From the NCBI GenBank assembly GCA_937949725.1, contig CALECT010000078.1, forward strand, positions 27,557 to 91,556: 64,000 nucleotides of DNA. Reading direction: 5' to 3'. Position 1 is the first letter of the stretch; each line of letters opens with the position of its first letter. The DNA is from an uncultured Pseudanabaenaceae cyanobacterium. GTDB lineage: Bacteria; Cyanobacteriota; Cyanobacteriia; PCC-9006; JAAUQQ01. The notes below the pieces were generated by a model that was given only the letters and a program-made list of their open reading frames with translations, was not told the origin of the DNA and did not search any database. This document shows, one piece after another, positions 25,938 through 33,955 of this stretch. Position numbers and translations under genes: made by a program.

Positions 25938-27002
25938 ATGTCTAAGCCAGTCAATTTGTTGGTGATGGTCCATGGCATGAGTCCGGAGCCCCAGCCGGTG
26001 GCTCCCGATGGGCTGTATGAGGGATTGTGGCGATCGCTCCTAGCGGAAAATCCCGAGCTGGAGCAGCAGTTTCCCCATGGCTATATCGGTGTTAGCTGGG
26101 GCCATGAGTTGCCCCAAGAGCCGATGCCGCAGTTGATTGAGCTACGGCCTGATGAATGTCTGACGCGAGCGCAGAATTTTATTAATGAGCGGACGAGTTA
26201 CGAAAAGATTAAGGCGGCGAATGCCAGTGATCCCAATAATCCAAACAATCAACTGTTGGGGGTGAGTAGTCGCCGAGGAATTGATTTTCCTTGGTTCACG
26301 CCTGTGGTTCGGAATCTGGTGGGGCGGTTGCGGGAGGAGATGCTGATTCGTGGGGTGGGGGATGCGATTTATTATGGCTCCCGCGATGGGGAGTTTCATA
26401 TTCGTCGGGCGGTTTATGGGCAGGTGTTGGGGCAACTGGATCGGTTTGTGGATGAGCCAGAGGTGCGTTTACATCTTGTTGGGCATAGCTTGGGGGTGAC
26501 GGTTACCCATGATTTTTTGTATGGCTTGTTTGCGCCGGATCATCGGCCTGGTTATTGCCAGCAGGGGGATGATGCGGATGCGACAAGGTTTGAGCGGTGG
26601 CGGATGAAGGCCCAGACGGGGGAGTTGCAGTTGGGGTCGTTGACGAGTTTGGCGTCGCAGTTGCCGTTGTTTTTTATGCGGAAGCAGGTGTTGGTGGATC
26701 AGTTGGCGGCGGGGGAGTTGTTGCGGGCTGATGCGATCGGGTTGAGGCCGGTAGGGTTGGGGGGGGCTGTGGCAGGTTTGGATGGGAAGTCGGAGGCGGG
26801 TTCTGTTCAGTGGCAGCTTTTTTATGATGTGGATGATTTGTTGGCGTTTGGGACGCGGCGGTTGTATGACCAGCAGGATGGGATTCGGGAGGTTCAGGTG
26901 GATACGGGGGATAGCCCTTTGGGGGCTCATACGGGATATTGGAGCCATCCGGAGGTGGTGCAGGGGACGGCGGCTTTGTTGGCTGCAAATGCAGGGATGT
27001 AG
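25938..27002 (+). CDS. Predicted alpha/beta-hydrolase-fold serine hydrolase
   Basis: The 354-residue cytoplasmic protein starts MSKPVNLLVMVHGMSPEP, where VHGM resembles the oxyanion-hole strand-loop of alpha/beta hydrolases. The nucleophile elbow is HLVGHSLGVTVTHDFLYGLF (about residues 185-204), with Ser in GHSLG. Possible acid and His partners lie in LFYDVDDLLAFGTRRLYD and GAHTGYWSHPEVVQ. A lid-like helical insert is likely at about 215-260. Substrate is unknown; similar proteins are annotated as lipase- or esterase-like. I start at ATG 25938; the frame is open 11 codons further back. Gene is high in G on the coding strand, with runs of GGGG. Confidence 0.65.
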   Translation: MSKPVNLLVMVHGMSPEPQPVAPDGLYEGLWRSLLAENPELEQQFPHGYIGVSWGHELPQEPMPQLIELRPDECLTRAQNFINERTSYEKIKAANASDPNNPNNQLLGVSSRRGIDFPWFTPVVRNLVGRLREEMLIRGVGDAIYYGSRDGEFHIRRAVYGQVLGQLDRFVDEPEVRLHLVGHSLGVTVTHDFLYGLFAPDHRPGYCQQGDDADATRFERWRMKAQTGELQLGSLTSLASQLPLFFMRKQVLVDQLAAGELLRADAIGLRPVGLGGAVAGLDGKSEAGSVQWQLFYDVDDLLAFGTRRLYDQQDGIREVQVDTGDSPLGAHTGYWSHPEVVQGTAALLAANAGM

Positions 27003-27439
27003 GTTGGTTGAGCTTGCGAAACCAAGCATGCTCGGGGCTTTTGCGATGGCTGAGTGGAGTTGAATTCTGCTTGGCTGTGGTTTGGGCCTAGCTTTTTAGA
27101 GGCAAGGCGCAAATCTATGAGGGCCAGCCCTCAAACTCCCGCCAATGGGGGACAAAGTCTCCCCCAATGGGTTACCCCCTGCTACAGCAGTGTCGGAGTG
27201 GAAGGAGTTCTGTGGGGCGGCCTTTTTAGATTTGGGATGGGCGTTACGGTGCTGGGCTGGTTGGTTTGTGGGGCTGCGGCTTACGCCGTCAAAGTGCTGA
27301 TGCCCGGAGGGCGTCTTCTGTGGGGAGCTGTGACTGCTGTTGTCTTTACCCTCAATATTTGCCGCCCACCATCAAACCCGTTCCTCCCCTTGGAAAAGGG
27401 GAGGCTAGGAGGGGTCGCTTTGCTGCTAGACAATGTCGA
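27003..27439. repeat. Intergenic region with short palindromic repeats
   Basis: This 437-base gap has at least two inverted repeats. CAATGGGGGA...TCCCCCAATGG lies near 27143-27170. A 9-bp perfect hairpin with CCTCCCCTT and AAGGGGAGG arms lies at 27383-27404. An open frame at 27054-27443 translates into PLEKGRLGG-type sequence characteristic of spurious ORFs over this widespread repeat. No gene is called. Confidence 0.55.
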
Positions 27440-28297
27440 CTAAAAAACAATGTCGTCGTCATCTTCTTCCCAGTCCCAAGCGGCTCCAGCGGCAACTGGC
27501 ACAGGGGCGGTCATGACGGCGGTTGCTGCCGGGGCTGAGGCCGCTGGAGCAGTGACGCTGACGAGGCTGGGCTGGATCACTCGGCTGCTGGGCTGGCTCG
27601 CAGGAGCTGCTGCGGTGAAGCCGGGAGAGGGGGCTGGGTTGGTTTTGGCTTTCTTGGTGCGCTTTTTGGTTGTTTTGGGGGCTGGAGCTGTTTCAACGGC
27701 TGGAATTGCTTCTGCAACAGGAGCTACAACCGGTTGAGGTTTCGCTGTTGGTAGAGGCGCTGGCTGGGCTATTGCAGCGGGGGCGGTGACGTTCACGGCA
27801 GAAACGGGGGCTGGGTCAACGGAGCTGTCTGCCGCTGGAAAATCATCTGCGATGTTGGTGAGGTCGTCGGAGGGGATGATGCTGAGGACTTTCTCGATTT
27901 GGGCACGGGCGCGACGAGGCATGTGTTTGATAAGGGGGCTGTCGAAGGCGATCGCGTCCATTTGCACGTGAATGCCGAAGTAGTAAATTGAGGGCTGAAG
28001 CTCCAAGCCCGCTGGGGGACCGCTGCGGTTGAAGAAGTCGGGGAGGCGTCGTTGGAGTAGTTCCTTGAGGATGCGCTCAAGCAGGGCAGTGCCGTCTTCC
28101 AGACCCTCCTTGTGGGAGGTCATGGTGATGGAGAGGGGCAGGCTGTTGAAGCGACCGAAGTGAGCGTGGGCTTCGACCCAGTAGGGCTGGAAGGCGTTGG
28201 GCTCCAGTTTGAAGACGATGGAGCTGTCTGTGGCGTAAAAGCTCCAGTCGAGGGGGATGAGGGCGGGGTTAATGTTTTGGAGAGTGGGGTCGGACAT
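27440..28297 (-). CDS. Conserved-looking protein with Ala/Pro-rich linker and acidic C-terminal tail
   Basis: The 285-residue protein has an ordered N-terminal domain (about 1-150; ALIPLDWSFYATDSSIVFKLEP, PYWVEAHAHFGRFNSLPLSITMTSHKE). A long Ala/Pro/Val-rich linker with a KKRTKKAKT basic patch follows. The protein ends in WDWEEDDDDIVF, a strikingly acidic tail with paired Trp. No transmembrane segment or enzymatic motif is visible. The tail could dock to a basic partner. I start at the ATG at 28295-28297; the upstream TTG frame is less likely. The family is not recognised. It precedes nothing clear and lies downstream of the photolyase in the same direction. Confidence 0.65.
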   Translation of the reverse strand: MSDPTLQNINPALIPLDWSFYATDSSIVFKLEPNAFQPYWVEAHAHFGRFNSLPLSITMTSHKEGLEDGTALLERILKELLQRRLPDFFNRSGPPAGLELQPSIYYFGIHVQMDAIAFDSPLIKHMPRRARAQIEKVLSIIPSDDLTNIADDFPAADSSVDPAPVSAVNVTAPAAIAQPAPLPTAKPQPVVAPVAEAIPAVETAPAPKTTKKRTKKAKTNPAPSPGFTAAAPASQPSSRVIQPSLVSVTAPAASAPAATAVMTAPVPVAAGAAWDWEEDDDDIVF

Positions 28298-28431
28298 GGC
28301 GGGAACTCCCGTGCTGTTTTTGATCCATAAGAACAAAATAGTACAAATGTTTTATTTAAGCAATTTGCTTTAGATCTATAACTGCCATTCATGGCCCTAT
28401 AGATGTTCTATGCGATGGTACTCAGGCAAAT

Positions 28432-30189
28432 TTAGACTTCGAGGGTTTCCCCGGCTAGGCCGCTTTCTTCCATAACTTCGTCGCTGGACCAGGCTTCGAG
28501 GTCGAAGAGGGGGAGTTGGCCATTGTCGGGCTTGGCCTTGCTGCGTTTTCGGCCTTTTTTGCCTTTGTGGGGCTTGACATCGACGTGGGCGATGAACCAG
28601 GTGCGGAGGATTTTGGCTTGGCGCTCGTCCAAATGATCTAGATCGAGGGCGGGGGGAAATAGTTTTAGGTCTTTTGTTGCAGCCCAGCCGGTAGAGAAGG
28701 CTTCTTGGGGCTGGAGGGCGTGGGCGGGGCGATCGCCGCCAAAGGGCGTCCAGTCTTCAGGCATTCGGGCCAGATAAGGGACGATGTTGGCTCGGCTGAG
28801 AAATTTACCCCGCTGGGCTTCGAGGATTTTCACGCGGCGTTGGCGAGCGTCTTTGTAGTCGAGGATGGGCGCGGCGTAGCCGCAGGCCTGGCGTTCTAGC
28901 AGGGGCGGGTCGCCTAGCTGGTCTGAGGGTAGATGGGCTAGTTCAGGTACCCAATGTTTGATGAAGTCGCCGTCGGGATCGCAACGGTCTACGGCGACTT
29001 GGCCAGGGTTATAGATGCGGGTCCAGCTTTTGTTGAGGCAGTGGGTAACGCCTGCCTGCATGGCCCATTGGTAATGGTCGATGGGGCAGTCGCCGTCGAT
29101 CAGGTGTTGCATAAAGTGGAGGGCACCGTAGCGCCAGTCCATGCCCAACAGGTTGCTGAGGAAGCTGGCGTAGATGGCGCGGCTGCGGAAGTTGAGGGCT
29201 TTCCAGCCGCCGGTTCCGATGAGGCAGCGGGCGGCGGCATCCACGATGGGGAAGCCGGTTTGGCCCAAGCGCCAGGCGTTGTAGAGGTCTTCGTCGAAGT
29301 CCCAGTCGTCTTCGTCAAAGATGCTGTAGAGCGATCGCAATTCCAATTGCGGTAGATACCGAAATCGCTGGGTAAAGCCACTGCCCCAGCGCAGGCGAGA
29401 GATCAGCTGACGGCGGCTGCGTTGGACCCGCAGGTCGGGGTTGGGGCGAAGATATTTCTCGGTGAGTTGGTAGCATTCGCGGACGGAAATGGCCCCGAAC
29501 TTTACATGGGGACTAATGCCGGTGGTGGCTTCGGCACCGGGGTAGGAGAGCTGCCAGTAATAGCGATCGCTCTTGTACAGCGCAAACTCCTGGAGCAATC
29601 GCCGCGCTGCCGCTGTCCCGGCAGGAGGCTGGGGCTTTTGCAGGTCAGGCACCAAGCCGAGGTCTGCAACGCTGGGAATTGCTTCGCCGGGAATCTCAGC
29701 GGGAACGGCAATGTCTTTCGGCGTGGGAACGAGGGATTGGCGCACATGGTCATACCAGAGGGAACGGTATTTGGGGTAGGCCATGAGTTCGCCGTCGCCA
29801 CCAATGGGTTCGAACCAGCGAATCCGCATTCCCGCCTGGTCTAGGGCTGCATTAACGGCGGCATCGCGAACGCGTCCGTAAATCCGTTCATAGTCAATGT
29901 AGGCATATATGCCTTCGGCTCCGGTCTCATGGATTAGCTTCGGCAACACCTCACTGGGATCGCCAAAGCGAATAATCAACCTGCCGCCCCTGGCTTTCAG
30001 GTCTTGGTCGAGGCTGTGCAGGCAGTTGAGCATAAACTCAACCCGCGCGGTCGCCACCTCCGGGTGGTGCAATAGGGCCTGGTCTAAAATGAACACCGGA
30101 ATCACGTCACCCCGCATGGCGGCGCGATAAATCGGGGCGTGGTCTGCAATGCGCAGGTCGCGACGAAACCAAACGATTGTTCGGGTCAT
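28432..30189 (-). CDS. Cryptochrome/photolyase family protein
   Basis: The 585-residue flavoprotein has the N-terminal photolyase alpha/beta domain (TIVWFRRDLRIADHAPIY) and the C-terminal FAD-binding helical domain: TGISPHVKFGAIS, TGFPIVDAAARCL, GTGGWKALNFRSRAIYASFL and DWRYGALHFMQHLIDGD. The loop after DGD, which in CPD photolyase carries the FAD-contacting Asn-Asn, reads CPIDHYQWAMQAG (about 368-380). The N5-facing residue is thus probably Asp or His, not Asn. An extension of about 90 residues follows, with a KGKKGRKRSKAK basic stretch and an acidic end. It may repair UV dimers or act as a blue-light sensor. It is divergent from the VanZ gene. Confidence 0.9.
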   Translation of the reverse strand: MTRTIVWFRRDLRIADHAPIYRAAMRGDVIPVFILDQALLHHPEVATARVEFMLNCLHSLDQDLKARGGRLIIRFGDPSEVLPKLIHETGAEGIYAYIDYERIYGRVRDAAVNAALDQAGMRIRWFEPIGGDGELMAYPKYRSLWYDHVRQSLVPTPKDIAVPAEIPGEAIPSVADLGLVPDLQKPQPPAGTAAARRLLQEFALYKSDRYYWQLSYPGAEATTGISPHVKFGAISVRECYQLTEKYLRPNPDLRVQRSRRQLISRLRWGSGFTQRFRYLPQLELRSLYSIFDEDDWDFDEDLYNAWRLGQTGFPIVDAAARCLIGTGGWKALNFRSRAIYASFLSNLLGMDWRYGALHFMQHLIDGDCPIDHYQWAMQAGVTHCLNKSWTRIYNPGQVAVDRCDPDGDFIKHWVPELAHLPSDQLGDPPLLERQACGYAAPILDYKDARQRRVKILEAQRGKFLSRANIVPYLARMPEDWTPFGGDRPAHALQPQEAFSTGWAATKDLKLFPPALDLDHLDERQAKILRTWFIAHVDVKPHKGKKGRKRSKAKPDNGQLPLFDLEAWSSDEVMEESGLAGETLEV

Positions 30190-30275
30190 GATCTGCGAGT
30201 CATCGAGTCAGTCGACTATTCATTGGAATGATTGTGCATCAGGTCTCTTCGGCAAAAAATGAGGAATAGCAGTTA

Positions 30276-30680
30276 GTGGATAAGCCTTCTCAGACAAAAC
30301 AGCTTCATCGAGGTCATGGGACCCGTCGTCGGAAGCCTTGGGCCATGTTCGCCTGGGCTTGGTCTGTCCTTATTGTGCTGATTTGTTTATTGCCTTACAA
30401 CCCTCCGGGGCCGCCCTCCGATTTGCCCTTAGATAAGCTGGCTCACTTTCTCTTGTTTGCTGGGTTTGGGACGTTGTGGCTTAAGGCTTACCCCAGAAAG
30501 TTAGTGATGATTGCCATCGCTGGGACCGTTTTTGGACTGGCGATCGAAATCCTGCAATCTGCTTTGGATTGGGGTCGCATGGGCGAAGGGGCCGATCTCG
30601 CCGCAGATTGTATTGGCCTGTTCTTTGCCCTTGGGGTCGGTGTTTGCTGGGGTCGTTCGCGACGCCTAGGCCAAGGTTAA
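30276..30680 (+). CDS. VanZ-family membrane protein
   Basis: A 134-residue protein with a basic N-terminal 25 residues and four transmembrane helices matches the VanZ family. LPLDKLAHFLLFAGFGTLW is the conserved D/H-containing second helix. VFGLAIEILQSALDWGRMGEGADLAADCIGLFFALGVGV is the conserved second half. VanZ proteins are of uncertain biochemical function; the namesake gives low-level teicoplanin resistance. The start is GTG 30276, followed by DKPSQTKQLHRGHGTRRRK. No obvious partner gene is adjacent. Confidence 0.85.
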   Translation: MDKPSQTKQLHRGHGTRRRKPWAMFAWAWSVLIVLICLLPYNPPGPPSDLPLDKLAHFLLFAGFGTLWLKAYPRKLVMIAIAGTVFGLAIEILQSALDWGRMGEGADLAADCIGLFFALGVGVCWGRSRRLGQG

Positions 30681-30933
30681 GCAGCGTTAAATGTTATTGC
30701 AGGACTGGTGGAAGGAATGGCTCAGAAGAGCATTTTTTCAAAGCTGCTTTTAGGCTGAAGGTGGGTAGGTATTCGCGAACGGATTACCTCTAATTCCCTT
30801 TTCCGGGACACGGACCTGCAAAGGCCCTTTTTTTGTCCCTGCTTTTGGCAATAACCAAAAACAGCTTTAATAAGCCCTTTTTGAACAAGCCTTTGCAAAA
30901 TTTCTACCGTTTGGTCACCGTTTGGATTCTCCT

Positions 30934-31254
30934 ATGCAAACTCCCAAGAACTATCGCCTGGCTTGCACCCTCACTTTCGGTGATATTTACGGCCAAATCA
31001 TCATCTGGCTGATTGTTATTTTCCTGAGCTTGGCGGCGGCGCTGGCACTGATGGGAGCTGGCTCACCCGTTTATGCCCTGGCGACTGTGGGATTGATTTT
31101 GGTTCTTTCTCTGCCATTCCTACTGTTCGCTTTTGTTACAACCTTGCTGAATAACTTAGAGATTCGCAGCGTTGATCCGGCCTTCCAAGTTGCGAATTCT
31201 GGCGGAAATGAGACTGAAAGGGCCGCTGGTGGAACGGCTCAACCGGTGAGTTAG
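30934..31254 (+). CDS. Small two-helix membrane protein
   Basis: The product has about 106 residues. An amphipathic start (MQTPKNYRLACTLTFGDIYG) is followed by two hydrophobic helices (QIIIWLIVIFLSLAAALALMG and ALATVGLILVLSLPFLLFAFVTTLL). A soluble tail rich in Gly, Asn and Thr ends the protein. No family is recognised. I start at ATG 30934; a TTG at 30922 is four codons upstream. Two helices and a cytoplasmic tail suggest a small cyanobacterial membrane protein. It stands alone, with a T7-containing hairpin-like stretch 100 bases upstream. Confidence 0.6.
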   Translation: MQTPKNYRLACTLTFGDIYGQIIIWLIVIFLSLAAALALMGAGSPVYALATVGLILVLSLPFLLFAFVTTLLNNLEIRSVDPAFQVANSGGNETERAAGGTAQPVS

Positions 31255-31691
31255 GCCTAGATTTGGCCTTCGTCATAGGCCAGTCGTTAACTGAATTTCC
31301 TGGGAGACGGGGTGAGCAATAGATTGTCGTGGTAACGGCGATGGAATGCTTGCCCCGTCTCTATTGGGGCCAGCATCTTAGGGGAACGTTGGTTTACGAA
31401 GCTCGTCTAAGGATATATCCATTGCAAAGCGAATATCTGGATCAGACTGGCCTTGGCGCGTAAATCATAACCAGAGATTCTGGGAATCCTAGGCTTGTAA
31501 AGCCTCATTAAATTACGGGTTTTACCCCTGGGCTGTAACTTGCAAAGTGCAGGAAACTTCCTAGAATCTAGATGGGGATAATTACGAAATCTCCGAAAGT
31601 CACAGCGAGTCCGCTGGTGTAGAAAGATTCTGGGTAAGCCACTGTGGTGGATGACCGGTCTCCTCTGGCCAAAAAAGAGAATGGGTGTCAC
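31255..31691. other. Intergenic region, nothing recognised
   Basis: About 440 bases lie between two co-directional hypothetical genes. The minus-strand open frame at 31407-31691 has no protein-like features. No strong hairpin, repeat or RNA signature is visible. Confidence 0.4.
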
Positions 31692-32330
31692 ATGTTACTA
31701 GCGGAGTTGTCAGCTCAAGCGCCAGCCGTCTGCAAGTTGTTGATGGAACGGCGTCAATACCGTACTTGCCACATTAGTGTGCCTGACTTGGAGCAGCACC
31801 TCAGTGCGATTCAGGCCGGGGAGGGGGAGTTTTACAGCTTCTACCGGGTGTTCCCTGAGGAGATGAAGCTGCTCCATGTGGTGAGCAAGTTGGGGAATAA
31901 AGGCGATCGCATGGCCATTACCCAATCTCCCAAGGGCTATACTCTCTGGGTGCAGGAGCCGGACGCCAAGTTACTGTCGAATCCTGCTTCTCCGCTTCAT
32001 GGCCAAGAAGATATTGCCTACGCCCGCTTCTTGCCAGTAAATGCAATTTATTACCCCTGCATGGTGGAAGTGCCAGAGGGGCGCAAGTATCTTTCTTTAG
32101 CGATAGAAGGCAATTACTATCGCTTTTTTAAGCTGGAAAAGGATTTTCAGCGAGTCATGAATGTGGCGGGTCGTTTGTCTCGCCAGGGCTCCGAAGTGCT
32201 GATTGCGACGGCAAAAGGGGTGCTAGATAAGGTGGCTCAGCATATTGATCCCGATACTTTGGGCAGTATCGATGATGGCTATGTTATTTGCCTGCTGGAA
32301 CCTGAAGCAAAGCTCGTTACGCCCGATTAG
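31692..32330 (+). CDS. Two-repeat cyanobacterial protein of unknown function
   Basis: The 212-residue soluble protein contains an internal duplication. Repeat 1 (about residues 20-95) runs RQYRTCHISVPDLEQHLSAI, EGEFYSFYRVFPE, VVSKLGNKGDRMAIT and ends GYTLWVQEPDAKL. Repeat 2 (about 120-210) runs AIYYPCMVEVPEGRKYLSLAI, EGNYYRFFKLEKD, VAGRLSRQGSEVLIAT and ends GYVICLLEPEAKL. The shared order is Cys-x-V-P, Y/F-rich strand, RLxxxG and a final EPxAKL. No catalytic motif is visible. I start at ATG 31692 (MLLAELSAQAPAVCK). The gene lies 106 bases upstream of truB in the same direction and may be co-transcribed. Confidence 0.7.
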   Translation: MLLAELSAQAPAVCKLLMERRQYRTCHISVPDLEQHLSAIQAGEGEFYSFYRVFPEEMKLLHVVSKLGNKGDRMAITQSPKGYTLWVQEPDAKLLSNPASPLHGQEDIAYARFLPVNAIYYPCMVEVPEGRKYLSLAIEGNYYRFFKLEKDFQRVMNVAGRLSRQGSEVLIATAKGVLDKVAQHIDPDTLGSIDDGYVICLLEPEAKLVTPD

Positions 32331-32436
32331 CATTAGGCGGCATTGGTTCTAGTCTGCATCCTTCGCTTCTGTGGCATTTGAACTCAAATAGCCTCTAGGA
32401 TTGGTATGGCTATTTCGCAATGGGACGGATCGATTC

Positions 32437-33336
32437 TTGTACGGGCTGCTTAATCTCCACAAACCGGCTGGCTGGACATCCCACGATTGCGTTGGCAAAC
32501 TGCGGCGACTGTTGGGGACGAAGAAAATTGGCCATGGCGGGACGCTGGACCCCGCTGCGACGGGGGTGTTGCCGGTGGCGGTGGGCAAGGCAACGCGCTT
32601 GCTCCAGTATTTGCCAACGGATAAGGCTTATATCGGTAAGGCTCGGCTGGGGGTTACGACCAGCACCGACGATTTGGAAGGGGAGGTGCTGCGGGAGGTT
32701 GATGCCATTGGGGTAACCCAGGCTCAAGTCGAAGCGTTATTGCCTCAGTTCTTAGGAGAGATTACTCAAGTTCCGCCGCGCTACAGTGCGATTCAGGTGG
32801 ATGGCAAGCGGTTATATGACCTTGCCCGTGAGGGAAAAGAGTTTGAGGTGCCTAAGCGGGAGGTGGTAGTTCACAGCATTGAGCTGCTGAGTTGGGAGCC
32901 CGGTGATAAATATGTGGATGTGGAATTGGCGATCGCCTGTGGCCCCGGCACCTACATTCGCTCCATTGCAAGAGACCTGGGTGAGCTTCTGGGCGTGGGC
33001 GGAACCCTAGCTAGCCTAATTCGCACCAAGAGCTGCGGCCTAGAATTAGCAGATAGTTTGACATTGGAAAAGCTTGAAGCCCAGCTGGCTAACGAGACCT
33101 TTGCGCTGCTGAATCCTGAGCAGGTGTTGGGGCATATTGATGCGATCGCCCTTACACCAGACTTAGTCCGCCGCTGGAATTTTGGTCAGCGTTTGCCGAG
33201 GTCGGAAGAGCCGTCCCCAGAGCCCCTGCGGGTCACTGATGAAGCGGGGGCCTTGTTGGGCATCGGTGAGTTGAAGCTAGGGGAGCAGGGTGTGACGATC
33301 CTCTCACCAAAGTTGGTTTTGAATGGAGAGGGATGA
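32437..33336 (+). CDS. truB: tRNA pseudouridine-55 synthase
   Basis: TruB isomerises U55 in the T-loop of nearly all tRNAs. The 299-residue protein has the catalytic motif KKIGHGGTLDPAATGVLPVAVGKATR with the nucleophilic Asp. GLLNLHKPAGWTSHDCV at the N-terminus, RYSAIQVDGKRLYDLAREG, CGPGTYIRSIARDLGELLG and a C-terminal PUA-like tail are all present. I start at TTG 32437 because family proteins begin M-Y-G-x-L-N-L-H-K-P at this point; the open frame reaches 32401 (TTG) and 32404 (GTG). GGGACGGAT lies a few bases before TTG 32437. Confidence 0.94.
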   Translation: MYGLLNLHKPAGWTSHDCVGKLRRLLGTKKIGHGGTLDPAATGVLPVAVGKATRLLQYLPTDKAYIGKARLGVTTSTDDLEGEVLREVDAIGVTQAQVEALLPQFLGEITQVPPRYSAIQVDGKRLYDLAREGKEFEVPKREVVVHSIELLSWEPGDKYVDVELAIACGPGTYIRSIARDLGELLGVGGTLASLIRTKSCGLELADSLTLEKLEAQLANETFALLNPEQVLGHIDAIALTPDLVRRWNFGQRLPRSEEPSPEPLRVTDEAGALLGIGELKLGEQGVTILSPKLVLNGEG

Positions 33337-33396
33337 GAGTAGGCGATAGATAGTTGCTGAAACATCCACTGCCTACTTTTGTGCTCAGATGCATTC

Positions 33397-33876
33397 TTAT
33401 GTGCAGTTCTTGAGCGTGGATTCAAATCGCTTACGCTCAGTCAGTTGTATGTCCCACCCTGGCGTATTCCACCAGCTGCCGCGCTGATCTGATTCCACCC
33501 AAAATTCGAGGCTTTGGATTTCCCCATCTTCAAGGATGAGCTTGGGGTATTCGGGATAGTCGGTATCTGCCGTTTGGTCGTAGTCCTTGCCCAAGAAGTT
33601 CATTGTGGTACTGAGGCCCAGGTAAGGGCTGACTTCTTCGGTGCCAATGCCCATAAGGAATTCGTCGTCGTAGCAGATGGTGCCGGTGAATTGATTGCCT
33701 TCCAGAGAGCCTGCGGTGACATCTACGACAATGTCATAGGTTTGGATGGCGGCTTGGGCGGGGATTGCGAGGTTGCTGCTGAGGATGACGCCCACGCTAG
33801 CTGGCAAAGCCATGGTGCAGTAAGCGAACCGGCAGCAGGCGAACCGAAGGATGCTGGAAGCTAGGGGGCGAGTCAT
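33397..33876 (-). CDS. Secreted protein of unknown function
   Basis: The 159-residue product begins MTRPLASSILRFACC and has a hydrophobic stretch ending IPAQA, a good type I signal-peptidase site, before AIQTYDIVVDVTAG. The mature domain looks all-beta: FTGTICYDDEFLMGIGTEEV, MNFLGKDYDQTADTDYPEYPKLILEDGEIQSLEFWVE. This resembles small exported beta-sandwich proteins that cyanobacteria often carry, but I cannot name a family. Two Cys (one near the end) may pair. I start at the ATG at 33874-33876; a TTG six codons upstream is less likely. It converges on truB. Confidence 0.65.
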   Translation of the reverse strand: MTRPLASSILRFACCRFAYCTMALPASVGVILSSNLAIPAQAAIQTYDIVVDVTAGSLEGNQFTGTICYDDEFLMGIGTEEVSPYLGLSTTMNFLGKDYDQTADTDYPEYPKLILEDGEIQSLEFWVESDQRGSWWNTPGWDIQLTERKRFESTLKNCT

Positions 33877-33955
33877 AGGGAAATGGGGTGGCAATTCTCC
33901 GTTTAGGTTAGCTTGCGAGGGGCCGTTTGGGACCTAGACAAGCTGATTTTTGTGA

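Noticed and set aside
27054..27443. 129-codon open frame in the gap before the Ala/Pro-linker gene
   Set aside because: Its translation (PLEKGRLGG) is typical of spurious ORFs over a widespread cyanobacterial palindromic repeat and it has no ribosome binding site.
31407..31691. Minus-strand open frame of 94 codons
   Set aside because: Arg/Pro-rich composition looks like noise and it overlaps the leader of the next gene.
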